This document shows, in pieces, positions 1 to 8,461 of a stretch of 62,963 nucleotides of DNA. The stretch comes from Oxalobacteraceae bacterium (lineage in GTDB: Bacteria; Pseudomonadota; Gammaproteobacteria; Burkholderiales; Burkholderiaceae_D): positions 82,582 through 145,544 of the forward strand of contig JAGKXB010000004.1 of NCBI GenBank assembly GCA_021151485.1, given 5' to 3'. The notes below the pieces were generated by a model. It worked only from the letters and a program-made list of their open reading frames with translations. It made no database searches and had not been told where the DNA came from. The translations under genes were made by a program, and so were the position numbers. The stretch's first letter is position 1, and every line of letters starts with the position of its first letter.

Positions 1-840
1 CATCAACGCCGCCCCCGCACGCGAAGCAACAAGACACAGCAGCCTTAACTGAATCATCGCCATACTTATTATGAATGGCACAGAAAGAACCCCTTTACTA
101 AACAATCGGGTGACCAAAAAATCCTCGTTTCCAACACACACATCAATCAACCTACCCACTGTCCATGCAAGGATAACAGGAGCAACAAAGGGTAGATAAA
201 TGCATAATGTGGTTATTCCGTTTATCAAAACTGCACCACCATACAATACCCCCCCTACGCCAACAGCAAGCAACCCCGCCAAAATTGTTGCGATACCACA
301 AAGACAACGCCCTACATCTCGCCTAGACACATTTCCAATATTTTCACTAATAGCCTCAGACGAGGTTACAGACCCTGATGTGGTTGGAATTTGGCCCAAC
401 ATTTCCAGTGGCGCAATTGACGCAGCATTATTGCCGACCACTTGCACACCCACTTCCAAATTTGAAGCCATCTTGGTTTGCAAACCATCAAACAATTCCT
501 GCATCTGGTCAGTAAACCACGCCACCTCAGTACACAACCGCGGATTAGCACCACGCTCAACTAAAAAATGGGCAAAATCATAATCCATCTCTTTAAAGGC
601 CAAGTCCAACAACCTAATTTCTTGATGATCAATCGCCTCAATAGGATCATTGACATCAAATCCTTGACGCACCAAATCCGTCGCTATCGTTTGTTTCTTT
701 TTCGTATCGATTTCATAAGAACGCAAAGCACGTAACTGCTGCAGTGCAGCCGCTTTATGTTCTTCCATAGTTGGCACTACCGTTGGTACATTAGGAGTTG
801 GCATGGCACCACTTCCTCTGGAACTTAAACATCCAAACAT
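1..840 (-). CDS. Ankyrin-like membrane protein, C-terminus outside the window
   Basis: An open frame of 280 codons runs off the left edge, so the C-terminus is missing. The start at 840 is preceded by a good ribosome site (GAGGA, 8 bases upstream). Residues 76-101 resemble one ankyrin repeat (LLDFAFKEMDYDFAHFLVER, then GANP). Residues 180-235 and 250-275 are hydrophobic and probably form membrane segments. The ankyrin-like part and the following stretch (VGVQVVGNNAASIAPLEML) match the protein at 3308..4210 (AVNVANNAAAITRIEAL), so the two are paralogues, but only this one has membrane segments. It is the last visible gene of the minus-strand accessory cluster. Function unknown; a membrane-bound partner or immunity role for neighbouring proteins is speculation. 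Confidence 0.7.
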   Translation of the reverse strand, partial: MFGCLSSRGSGAMPTPNVPTVVPTMEEHKAAALQQLRALRSYEIDTKKKQTIATDLVRQGFDVNDPIEAIDHQEIRLLDLAFKEMDYDFAHFLVERGANPRLCTEVAWFTDQMQELFDGLQTKMASNLEVGVQVVGNNAASIAPLEMLGQIPTTSGSVTSSEAISENIGNVSRRDVGRCLCGIATILAGLLAVGVGGVLYGGAVLINGITTLCIYLPFVAPVILAWTVGRLIDVCVGNEDFLVTRLFSKGVLSVPFIISMAMIQLRLLCLVASRAGAALM

Positions 841-942
841 AGTATTTTCCTCATGATTAAACCCTGACCTATCCATGTACAAACTAGACGATTAGTGTAG
901 TTGACGACGAATTAAAAGTATTGATGCAACGCCAATGTCACT

Positions 943-976
943 AAAAAAGCCACATCAAAATCCATTGATGTGGCTT
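943..976 (-). terminator. Rho-independent terminator
   Basis: A perfect 12-bp stem (947-958 with 965-976, core GCCACATCAA) encloses a 6-base loop. On the minus strand it is followed by a run of T (plus-strand A at 943-948). It lies 54 bases past the stop codon of the gene at 1030..3219, as expected for its terminator. The gene at 1..840 would therefore need its own promoter in 841-942 or read-through. Confidence 0.75.
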
Positions 977-1029
977 ATACGTCGTTTTATAAGAATACGG
1001 AAACTGATTACCATCTTGCCAAATATTTA

Positions 1030-3219
1030 TTAGGAATTGCCATCCTCATTATTGTCCCCCATAAATCTCTGCATGAGATAAAGATAGGCATGATGACCCA
1101 ATGTCTGAAGAATCGCGTATTGATATTCCTCGGCAACAACAGCTCCGACAACTGTAGCAGCACCTAGTACAACAGGATCAGTCATCTTTCTGCGTAAATA
1201 TGAACCCCAAGGTTCAGCAGCAAAATGTGCCTTCAACTTGGCTTCAAACTCCACTTTTAAATCCGCCTCAATACCGTTCAATTTTCCCTTGCTCAAAGCT
1301 TGCTGCAAACGATTTGCTGCAACATTTGAAATAGTCGTAGCATCACAGAAACTTCTGATTATTGCTTCCAGTTTTACTTTATCGTCAGGCCGATCAACAT
1401 CAAAATTTCCGTCAAGAATACTTTTGGCTAACAACCCTTGATGAACGTCCAGTTTGTTTTTAAGCTGCGCTCTTGTGACCTCAGCAATCTCGCTAAATCC
1501 CCCTCCTTCCAAAGCTTTTTGCAAATACACTGCCGCATTATCTGAAATATTCACCTGAGCATTACCAAAACCATCAGCTACTTTTTGTAGCATGTCTGCA
1601 TCCCTCTCGGGATCAAACACCCCATCAAAAATAATCTGCGCAAGAAATTTCTGGATCGGTTCGTCTTTAAAATTATTAAAATAATTATTTACAACAAGGG
1701 TAGCAATGCGACGTTGCAGGGCAATATCTACAGTGGTGAATATATGAAAATTATTCGCTACATCTTGCTTTGCCTTTCCCACAAACTTTGCATTTGGCTC
1801 TTCGCATTCTATAGCCGCTACGATATCCTCCTGAATACGAAGTTGCACCTCCCCTAAAGTTACAAATACTGCGCTAAGTACCTCATCAGCTTCATCTAAT
1901 TCAGCCACAACATCAACATTAGTAAATTTAGCCTTAATGCTCCCTATATGCGTATCAGTTCGAAATATTCTGAGATGTTGAGCTACTACTCTTTGTACGG
2001 CTTCGTCAGCACACAATCTTCCTAAACGAATAGCTTGAGAGATAATTTTTTGAGTCTCAATTTGAATTTTCAAATCATCAACAATTTTCTGAGGTAATGC
2101 TTTTCTGTTTTCGGGCTTCTCAATAAGTCCATCAGCCTTACCATTATCAGTGAAATTGCATGGGTCAATTCCAATGGCAAACATGTCAAGATGCGAAGCT
2201 ACTTCCGTCTGCACCACCACATTATTACCAAACACGCCTGCAGAAATTGCATATGCAATGTTTAAACGAGCCCGAGTATCAGTAAAAGCTCTCAAATTTC
2301 TAGCCACCGCAAGAATAAGATCAACATCATCACTAAAGCGCTTAACTTCATGAGTGGCAAGAACAGCAGGGTGAAGCCAATCACTAGCTGGTTTTTCAGG
2401 AACATAAGCAGAATAAATCATTGATGCAATTATCTGTTGTGCTTTTGGACGGGTAAATTTATCTAAATTATTAGCAACTTCTATCAATACCTCTTTATTA
2501 AAACTTAACACTCCTTCACGAATGGCATATGCAAGTTCGCTTTGTGCTTCTTCACTAGTAAACGTATCAAAATGCTTAACGATTTCTAGCATTACCGTTA
2601 AATTATTACCAAATTTTTTTTGACGAATAGCTTGTGCAAGTATTTTTTGCGCACCAACACTAGTCAATATCCCCATCATTTTGGCAACTTCTGTAAGTAC
2701 ATCTACATTATCACCAAATTTTCCTTGCAAAATAGTGTTTGCAATCTTCTCTTGGGATGCTTCTGAGAGTGCTCCATTTGAAGTTTTTCCCAAAAAACGA
2801 AGAATAAACGCATTCTCAGATTGACGCTTTACTATATCTAGAATCCAATCCAATCCTTTATTTACTATGGCATCTTGATCTGAGCTCTTGATTGTCACTT
2901 GGCATTCTTGCATTTGCTCAATCACTTTGTTATTCTTGAGAGTGCCCTCTATCACTCCTTTTACTAGCTTTCTTTGTACAATCGGATCTTGAAAAAATAA
3001 TAACCTGCCCTTTTCATTTTCTAGCCGCATTAAGTTAAAAACAACTGTCGCTATGGCTGTTTTATTATTGCCTGCTTTCAATAGAATGGCTATTTGCTTT
3101 CTATCCCCCTCACTAAGAGTATTTATATTTTTGTTTTGTATGGGATCATCACCGTAAGTATCCACTTTTAATGCCGCTGAAGCACTCAAGAATTTTGATG
3201 GAAATAATGGATGCAACAT
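1030..3219 (-). CDS. Large helical-repeat protein of unknown function
   Basis: 729 residues, not recognised as a named family. Residues 166-350 contain a repeat of about 35 residues: units start at 166 (GKFGDNVDVLTEVAK), 201 (KKFGNNLTVMLEIVK), 236 (GVLSFNKEVLIEVAN) and, after a longer spacer, 328 (GVFGNNVVVQTEVAS). Each is followed by a hydrophobic helix and an AQ..iA.AI segment. This is the pattern of an alpha-solenoid (HEAT/ARM-like) scaffold, and weaker units continue to about residue 650. The C-terminus (about 670-715) has a hydrophobic stretch. There is no clear signal peptide. The start at 3219 has a GGGAG ribosome site within a leader (AATCTAAGGGAG) also found before the gene at 3308..4210. 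It sits between two ankyrin-like paralogues; a protein-binding role is inferred. Confidence 0.7.
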   Translation of the reverse strand: MLHPLFPSKFLSASAALKVDTYGDDPIQNKNINTLSEGDRKQIAILLKAGNNKTAIATVVFNLMRLENEKGRLLFFQDPIVQRKLVKGVIEGTLKNNKVIEQMQECQVTIKSSDQDAIVNKGLDWILDIVKRQSENAFILRFLGKTSNGALSEASQEKIANTILQGKFGDNVDVLTEVAKMMGILTSVGAQKILAQAIRQKKFGNNLTVMLEIVKHFDTFTSEEAQSELAYAIREGVLSFNKEVLIEVANNLDKFTRPKAQQIIASMIYSAYVPEKPASDWLHPAVLATHEVKRFSDDVDLILAVARNLRAFTDTRARLNIAYAISAGVFGNNVVVQTEVASHLDMFAIGIDPCNFTDNGKADGLIEKPENRKALPQKIVDDLKIQIETQKIISQAIRLGRLCADEAVQRVVAQHLRIFRTDTHIGSIKAKFTNVDVVAELDEADEVLSAVFVTLGEVQLRIQEDIVAAIECEEPNAKFVGKAKQDVANNFHIFTTVDIALQRRIATLVVNNYFNNFKDEPIQKFLAQIIFDGVFDPERDADMLQKVADGFGNAQVNISDNAAVYLQKALEGGGFSEIAEVTRAQLKNKLDVHQGLLAKSILDGNFDVDRPDDKVKLEAIIRSFCDATTISNVAANRLQQALSKGKLNGIEADLKVEFEAKLKAHFAAEPWGSYLRRKMTDPVVLGAATVVGAVVAEEYQYAILQTLGHHAYLYLMQRFMGDNNEDGNS

Positions 3220-3307
3220 GACTTTCTCCCTTAGATTATTTTCTTCTTAATTTTTAACAAATACCCTACAGTGATTTTTGCAAAAACCATACTCATTAGG
3301 AGGAAAA

Positions 3308-4210
3308 TCAATACGGAGTATGTTCTTCGATCGGAGGCCGAATCTCCGGCGATGGCGGCTTCCAATCTTTATCTAGCGAAGATTTTAATTGTCTAATCGG
3401 TTCATAAAATTCGCCAGGGTAAACCTGACATAAATTCCGGTAAGTATCGTTATAAAAAATGCCAGGCAAGTGATTACGAGTAAATTTATTTATCTCTTCT
3501 TTTACCCAATAACACTGTTCATTTGAGAATTTTTCATGTGCTATATCAACAATAGTAAAGTATGAAAGCCCTAGATTTTTTGCCTCAAGCAAATCTACGT
3601 TATAAATTTTCTGCAAGACAGGTCCAAGATTCTTACGCAACGCTGCTTTTATTCCCTTATACCAAAGTTCTAGTGGAATCGTTGAGCGCTCATAAATCTC
3701 TCTAAAACATTCCCTCCTCCCTTCTTCTCGACTCATCAGATGCAAGGCCAATCGATGAATACCATTTCTACATCCCTCCACATCATTTTCATCTGTTATC
3801 TCTGTCCCTAAAGAAAGGGCCTCAATTCTTGTAATTGCAGCAGCATTATTTGCAACATTGACAGCAACTGATATGGTTCGTACAAGACCAAGTATATCCA
3901 TCATTTCATCTGTCAAAAACTGCCCCCACTCCTCACGTGGCCGCACACGAGCACCGTTCTCTTTCAAAAACCGCGCAAAATCACAATCATTGTGTCGAAC
4001 TGCCCAATCTATGAAGCCTATCTGTACCCCATTTTCTTCCCCGACAAAATCATCAATACTTTTGCCTTGAGACAACCAACCTCGCACAACTTTTTGTTGC
4101 GCACTCAATTCATGCAAGTGTACCTCGCTCAATTTTACCAATGGTGTTTCTTCAGAATGAGCAGAATAAGCAACGAGGTTAGCAAGACCGGAAATAGCCC
4201 ATGAAAACAT
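3308..4210 (-). CDS. Ankyrin-like protein, paralogue of the gene at 1..840
   Basis: 300 residues. Residues about 62-90 (GFIDWAVRHNDCDFARFLKE, then NGARV) resemble one ankyrin repeat. This and the following AVNVANNAAAITRIEAL segment align with the partial protein at 1..840, showing a gene duplication. Unlike that paralogue, the C-terminal half is soluble, helical and charged, and ends in a proline-rich tail (PPSPEIRPPIEE). The start at 4210 follows a GGGAG site in the same leader used by the gene at 1030..3219. It lies 58 bases downstream of the third BIG2/core paralogue and is probably co-transcribed. Function unknown; binding to one of the adjacent large proteins is the simplest guess. Confidence 0.65.
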   Translation of the reverse strand: MFSWAISGLANLVAYSAHSEETPLVKLSEVHLHELSAQQKVVRGWLSQGKSIDDFVGEENGVQIGFIDWAVRHNDCDFARFLKENGARVRPREEWGQFLTDEMMDILGLVRTISVAVNVANNAAAITRIEALSLGTEITDENDVEGCRNGIHRLALHLMSREEGRRECFREIYERSTIPLELWYKGIKAALRKNLGPVLQKIYNVDLLEAKNLGLSYFTIVDIAHEKFSNEQCYWVKEEINKFTRNHLPGIFYNDTYRNLCQVYPGEFYEPIRQLKSSLDKDWKPPSPEIRPPIEEHTPY

Positions 4211-4268
4211 TTATTACTCCCTTAGATTACTCATTCAATTTTAACTAAGCCTTACACGACAATATTCT

Positions 4269-6686
4269 CTAATTTTGTATCACTGTTCCCGTACCAAGAT
4301 GTACTCTCTTAAACTCTGCAACTATGGCTGCGACTCTATTTTCCGTTGCGGCTTTTTTAATATTTAATTCCTTAGTCTCTTTCAACCTTACCAATTCTGC
4401 CTTTAAGTTCGAGATATGCTCTAGAGTCGCTCCTCCTCTTTGTGCCATCGCAACAGCCCTTGTTTGGATACTTATTCCATCATCCATCACTGCCGTTGGC
4501 CCCCAATATTCTTCCAAAACCCAACCAAAATAAGCTTCATTATCAAATATAGAAACATCGAATCCACAATTCATTACTCTAATAATACAGCCGACCTCTA
4601 ATGGCTGTAGACGCATATTCATCGTCACCCCAGCATTATTATGATTATTATAATTAACTTGAAAATAATCCAGCTTATGGATGAACACCATGGCAACCGC
4701 CACCCGCACAGCAGCAATAATGGTGGTAGCAACTAACTTATTCGCCAACCAGTATTGCTTGATCATGCCATCTAAATACTCATAAATTAAACGGCTTTTT
4801 CCCCTGGTAAATTGCAATATGTTGACCCCTGGAACATCGATTGCAGAGTCCGCCAGAAATTCTCTAGGTAAACCAATGCTGTCATATTGCGCCATGTAAC
4901 CATCTTGAAAATAATCTTGCAACAAGCCCGGGTTCTTTTCATCAGGGGCAATAATGATACCCGAGTCATATAGGGATTTCCCTTTTGTATCTTGTCCAGC
5001 CCCCTCGGATACGCCAATATTGGGACTCTCTCCCGTCCCTGTTAACGTATTGGAGCCCGTATCAGGATGAAATAGTTCCTTGGTAACTAGTTGGAAACTG
5101 GCATAGCTGCAACGACTGGCATCTAAGTGGGCACCATCACTTTCGGGCCCCATGAATTCCATGGTGATCACGCGATCGGCTCGGTAAGAAGTGATATTGC
5201 CGTAATCCAATTTCAATGTCTTAAGCCTGGGAAGATAGACATAATTTTTGCCCGTTCCAGGGCTGCCGGTATATTGATAAAGATCATTTGCAACAGCTTC
5301 GTTGACACCAAGTGTTAATGCAGAAGCAATGCCTGTGATGCTGGTATTGGTGACGCCATGGCCAGTCTGGACGCTATCATCGACTCCATCATGATTGGCA
5401 TCTTGACCAGCAAAATCCGCCTTGTCGTTGAGATTGACATTCACACTAAATGTATTACCCCTAGTGAAAGAAAATGAAATGTTATCCCCTAACACCAGCT
5501 CCTTATTCACTTTTAACCGTAAATGACTGGTCGCTGTAGAACTAGCTTGATAAATATTATTGCTTTCATTAATCGGGAAAACTACTTTTTTACCATTCGG
5601 TGCTGTCGCGGCAAAATAATCGTAGTCCAGACCAAACAACTGTTGCGCAACAACAATATTGGATTCATCGACATTTTGCGTAGTAGTGTCATCTGCCCTG
5701 TCTGCATCGGACGCCATCAGGGCTTTCAGTAAAGCTTTTACAGCTTCTATCGTGGGCGGTTGACTACCTGAATATGTGGGATAAGACGCAGGTCTGGGGT
5801 TGTTGGTATCGCCATCTGCCGCCACTACCGTAATGGCTACTACAGTCGATCCAGCGACGCCGGCATATTCAGCCGCGTTAGCATCAACGGTAGCAGTGAC
5901 CGTCACTTCCACTATTCCTGGATTGGCGCCACTGGTAAGCAGACCAGAGTTAGCGTCAATGGTCGCTATATTGGCAGATGCTGCTGTAACAGAATACCGA
6001 TAAGAAACACCACTAGGCTTCTTGCCATTGATCATCATCGTGGCAGTAATTTGGCAAGTCGGCTTAACACCACCTGAAACGGTGACGACAGAAGCATTGC
6101 TGGTCGCATTCACAACAACAACATCACCGACCGAAGCCTGCACTTGCACTACAAAAGTGGCTTGTGCTGCCGCATATTGATTGCTGTTTAACGTCACCGT
6201 AATCGTTGCAGTACCCGCCCTGGAACCAGCCGTCACACGACCCGTGTGACTGACAGTGACGATAGAATTTGATGCCGAGTAGGAAAAACTGGTGCCAGCA
6301 TTGGTACCCGCCACTTTGGATGTGGCGAGCGGATTAAGATTTAATACCGCGCCAACTGGCATGGAAGCCGAAGACGATAAATAATCGGGGAAGCTGATTA
6401 CTGCCTCGATCTCTTTCACTGTAATGCTATAAGAATCAGTCTCGCCATTGCTTAGCCTGGCAGTCATCGTGGCTGTCCCTGGTTGACCCTGCAGCTTGAT
6501 CTCGCCTGTGTTGGGATCAATCGCCACAACAGAGGGCGTATCGCTGCTATAGCTAGGTGCGCCATTACCAGGGCTCACTTGTATTTGCGGGCAATCGGAT
6601 ATCGTGCGTTTATCAACACCCAATACAGTGACGCCTGTACTTGATTGCCAAGCATTATCTTGTTTTCGCACCCATTGAATGGTCAT
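4269..6686 (-). CDS. BIG2-like repeats plus unknown core domain, paralogue 3
   Basis: 805 residues. The N-terminal 300 residues hold bacterial Ig-like (BIG2) units with the usual phrases (SSDTPSVVAIDPNTGEI, TVSHTGRVTAGSRAGTATIT). Residues about 309-641 form a core shared with the two upstream genes. Its landmarks are NNIYQASSTATSHLRLK, VLGDNISFSFTRGNTF, LKTLKLDYG, MAQYDSIGLP and GVNILQFTRGKSRL. The last 160 residues differ between paralogues and here are helical and partly hydrophobic. The start has a strong AAGGAG site. There is no signal peptide, which fits cargo of a contractile spike better than Sec export. It follows the VgrG/DUF2169 genes in the same direction. An effector or spike-extension role is inferred; the core is not a domain I can name. 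Confidence 0.75.
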   Translation of the reverse strand: MTIQWVRKQDNAWQSSTGVTVLGVDKRTISDCPQIQVSPGNGAPSYSSDTPSVVAIDPNTGEIKLQGQPGTATMTARLSNGETDSYSITVKEIEAVISFPDYLSSSASMPVGAVLNLNPLATSKVAGTNAGTSFSYSASNSIVTVSHTGRVTAGSRAGTATITVTLNSNQYAAAQATFVVQVQASVGDVVVVNATSNASVVTVSGGVKPTCQITATMMINGKKPSGVSYRYSVTAASANIATIDANSGLLTSGANPGIVEVTVTATVDANAAEYAGVAGSTVVAITVVAADGDTNNPRPASYPTYSGSQPPTIEAVKALLKALMASDADRADDTTTQNVDESNIVVAQQLFGLDYDYFAATAPNGKKVVFPINESNNIYQASSTATSHLRLKVNKELVLGDNISFSFTRGNTFSVNVNLNDKADFAGQDANHDGVDDSVQTGHGVTNTSITGIASALTLGVNEAVANDLYQYTGSPGTGKNYVYLPRLKTLKLDYGNITSYRADRVITMEFMGPESDGAHLDASRCSYASFQLVTKELFHPDTGSNTLTGTGESPNIGVSEGAGQDTKGKSLYDSGIIIAPDEKNPGLLQDYFQDGYMAQYDSIGLPREFLADSAIDVPGVNILQFTRGKSRLIYEYLDGMIKQYWLANKLVATTIIAAVRVAVAMVFIHKLDYFQVNYNNHNNAGVTMNMRLQPLEVGCIIRVMNCGFDVSIFDNEAYFGWVLEEYWGPTAVMDDGISIQTRAVAMAQRGGATLEHISNLKAELVRLKETKELNIKKAATENRVAAIVAEFKRVHLGTGTVIQN

Positions 6687-6731
6687 AAACTTACTCCTTT
6701 TTAAAGGTTGACCGCGCCAAACTCTGGAAAA

Positions 6732-8393
6732 TCAAAACAAATGCAAATTTTGGCCCATCGTATTCCATGCAGCTGCCGCCCGATGCGCAATACCGGTTGA
6801 AATTAAATGGGCAGTATTTTGAATAGACGCGCAACATGAGCCAGCAAGCGTCACTGCACTATTGCCTACATAAGTCAAATTATTTTCAAGAGAAAAAACA
6901 GAAGTTGTTACGTCTGCCTTCTTCGTTTCGGTTTTATACAGATACTTCCCAAAGTTTGTAGCATTTTTTACAAGACATTTTCCAACCCTATTAAGAACTG
7001 TAATTTGATTATACAAAACCCCCATTCTGGATAACGCTCTCGTGATATTTCCCTGACACAAAAACACGTCGGTATCAGACTGCCATGCCGATATGACTTG
7101 ATTAGTAATCATGAAAGCGTAATACTCAAGCTTGACAAATGCTGCGCATGCCACGCTTTCTGTCACGATAGGCCCGACGTACATAAGAATGTTGGAATCC
7201 CTGGTCTTCAGGAAGGTCTTCATTCCACCATCCATGTAATCATAAGCTAAGCGTCCTTTGCCATGCATGAATTGCAAGATGTTGGCGCCACCAGTGTCAA
7301 AGGTATGATCGGCTAATAAATCGGGCGGCAAGTTGATTTTATGATATTGCGCCATGCAACCGGGTGCATCCTTTGCGCCATTGTCACGAAAATACCCATT
7401 CAGCAACCCCAGGTTTTCCTCTCCTGGCAACAAACCGCGGTCAAAGCTCCTATTGTTTGCCTTGGTACGCAAGGTGGGAGGAATTTGGTCCTCTCGTATC
7501 TCACTATAATTGGCAAAGTGTGCGTTATCGGGCGTTAGCTTATAGCTATCTAACCCCATAAATTCCAGAGAAATGGCACGATCACGACGAAAGCAAGTAA
7601 TTCTTCCATAATCCAAATTCAATGTTTTTAATCGGGGAATATAAACATAGTTAGTGCCTGTATTCGTCCCTGTAAGCGAACTCTTATCGTAGGAATAATA
7701 ATCATCCTCATGCGCCGTAAATGTCTCCAGCTCTAATTTACTGGCCACCCCTATCATGCTGATATTGGTGACACCATTATCTTTTATCGTTTTATCAGAT
7801 TGATCTCTCTTGTCATTCACATTCAACGTGACGCTAAACGTATTACCACGAATAACGCTAAATGCAATGTTATCGCCCAATACAATCTCTTTACTCACCT
7901 TTAAACGCAAATGGCTAGCGGCAGTGCAACTCGCTTGATAAATATCGTTGGTTTCTCTGATTGGGAATGTGCTTGTTTTATTACTTTCCGAGGCGGAAAA
8001 ATAAGCATTCACCCAACCAAACAGCTTGTACGCATCCGTCATCGACATCAGTTCATCTGTGACCGTAGTGACTACGGCGACCAAGACATAACTTGATGCA
8101 GATAACGGACTGCCATTATAAGTAAGCGTAACGGTAAGCTTGATTTTTACCTTACCTATCTTCAATCCTGTGATATTGCGGGAAGCTGGATTAGCTGTGG
8201 TCGTCACTCGCAAAGTGTCAGTATTGGGTGTCTCGCCATCTGTGCCAAAAACTTCATAGCTGTAATTTGTCGGGGTCACTGCGCTACCATCAACGGTCAC
8301 TTGTGCCGTGAGTAGCGAAGTCTCATTTGCTTTCATCGTGATTTCTCCACTGGGGAAATCAGGAAAGGCTATCTTTACTGTAGGTGTCGTCAT
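6732..8393 (-). CDS. Short form of the unknown core family, paralogue 2
   Basis: 553 residues from ATG at 8393. The frame continues upstream only to a TTG at 8450 with no ribosome site, whereas 8393 follows AAGAG. Only about 110 residues of beta-rich, Ig-like sequence precede the shared core (about 115-388: NDIYQASCTAASHLRLK, VLGDNIAFSVIRGNTF, LKTLNLDYG, ANILQFMHGKGRLAYDYMDG). The roughly 165-residue tail is unlike those of its two neighbours and contains several cysteines (AGSCCASIQNTAH). It lies 68 bases downstream of paralogue 1 and 45 bases upstream of paralogue 3, so the three were probably made by tandem duplication and are transcribed together. No signal peptide. Function unknown. Confidence 0.7.
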   Translation of the reverse strand: MTTPTVKIAFPDFPSGEITMKANETSLLTAQVTVDGSAVTPTNYSYEVFGTDGETPNTDTLRVTTTANPASRNITGLKIGKVKIKLTVTLTYNGSPLSASSYVLVAVVTTVTDELMSMTDAYKLFGWVNAYFSASESNKTSTFPIRETNDIYQASCTAASHLRLKVSKEIVLGDNIAFSVIRGNTFSVTLNVNDKRDQSDKTIKDNGVTNISMIGVASKLELETFTAHEDDYYSYDKSSLTGTNTGTNYVYIPRLKTLNLDYGRITCFRRDRAISLEFMGLDSYKLTPDNAHFANYSEIREDQIPPTLRTKANNRSFDRGLLPGEENLGLLNGYFRDNGAKDAPGCMAQYHKINLPPDLLADHTFDTGGANILQFMHGKGRLAYDYMDGGMKTFLKTRDSNILMYVGPIVTESVACAAFVKLEYYAFMITNQVISAWQSDTDVFLCQGNITRALSRMGVLYNQITVLNRVGKCLVKNATNFGKYLYKTETKKADVTTSVFSLENNLTYVGNSAVTLAGSCCASIQNTAHLISTGIAHRAAAAWNTMGQNLHLF

Positions 8394-8461
8394 AATGAAA
8401 CTCTTTGCATCAACATACCTTACATTAAAATTTTGGCCAAAATTTTTCAACTAAAAACATA

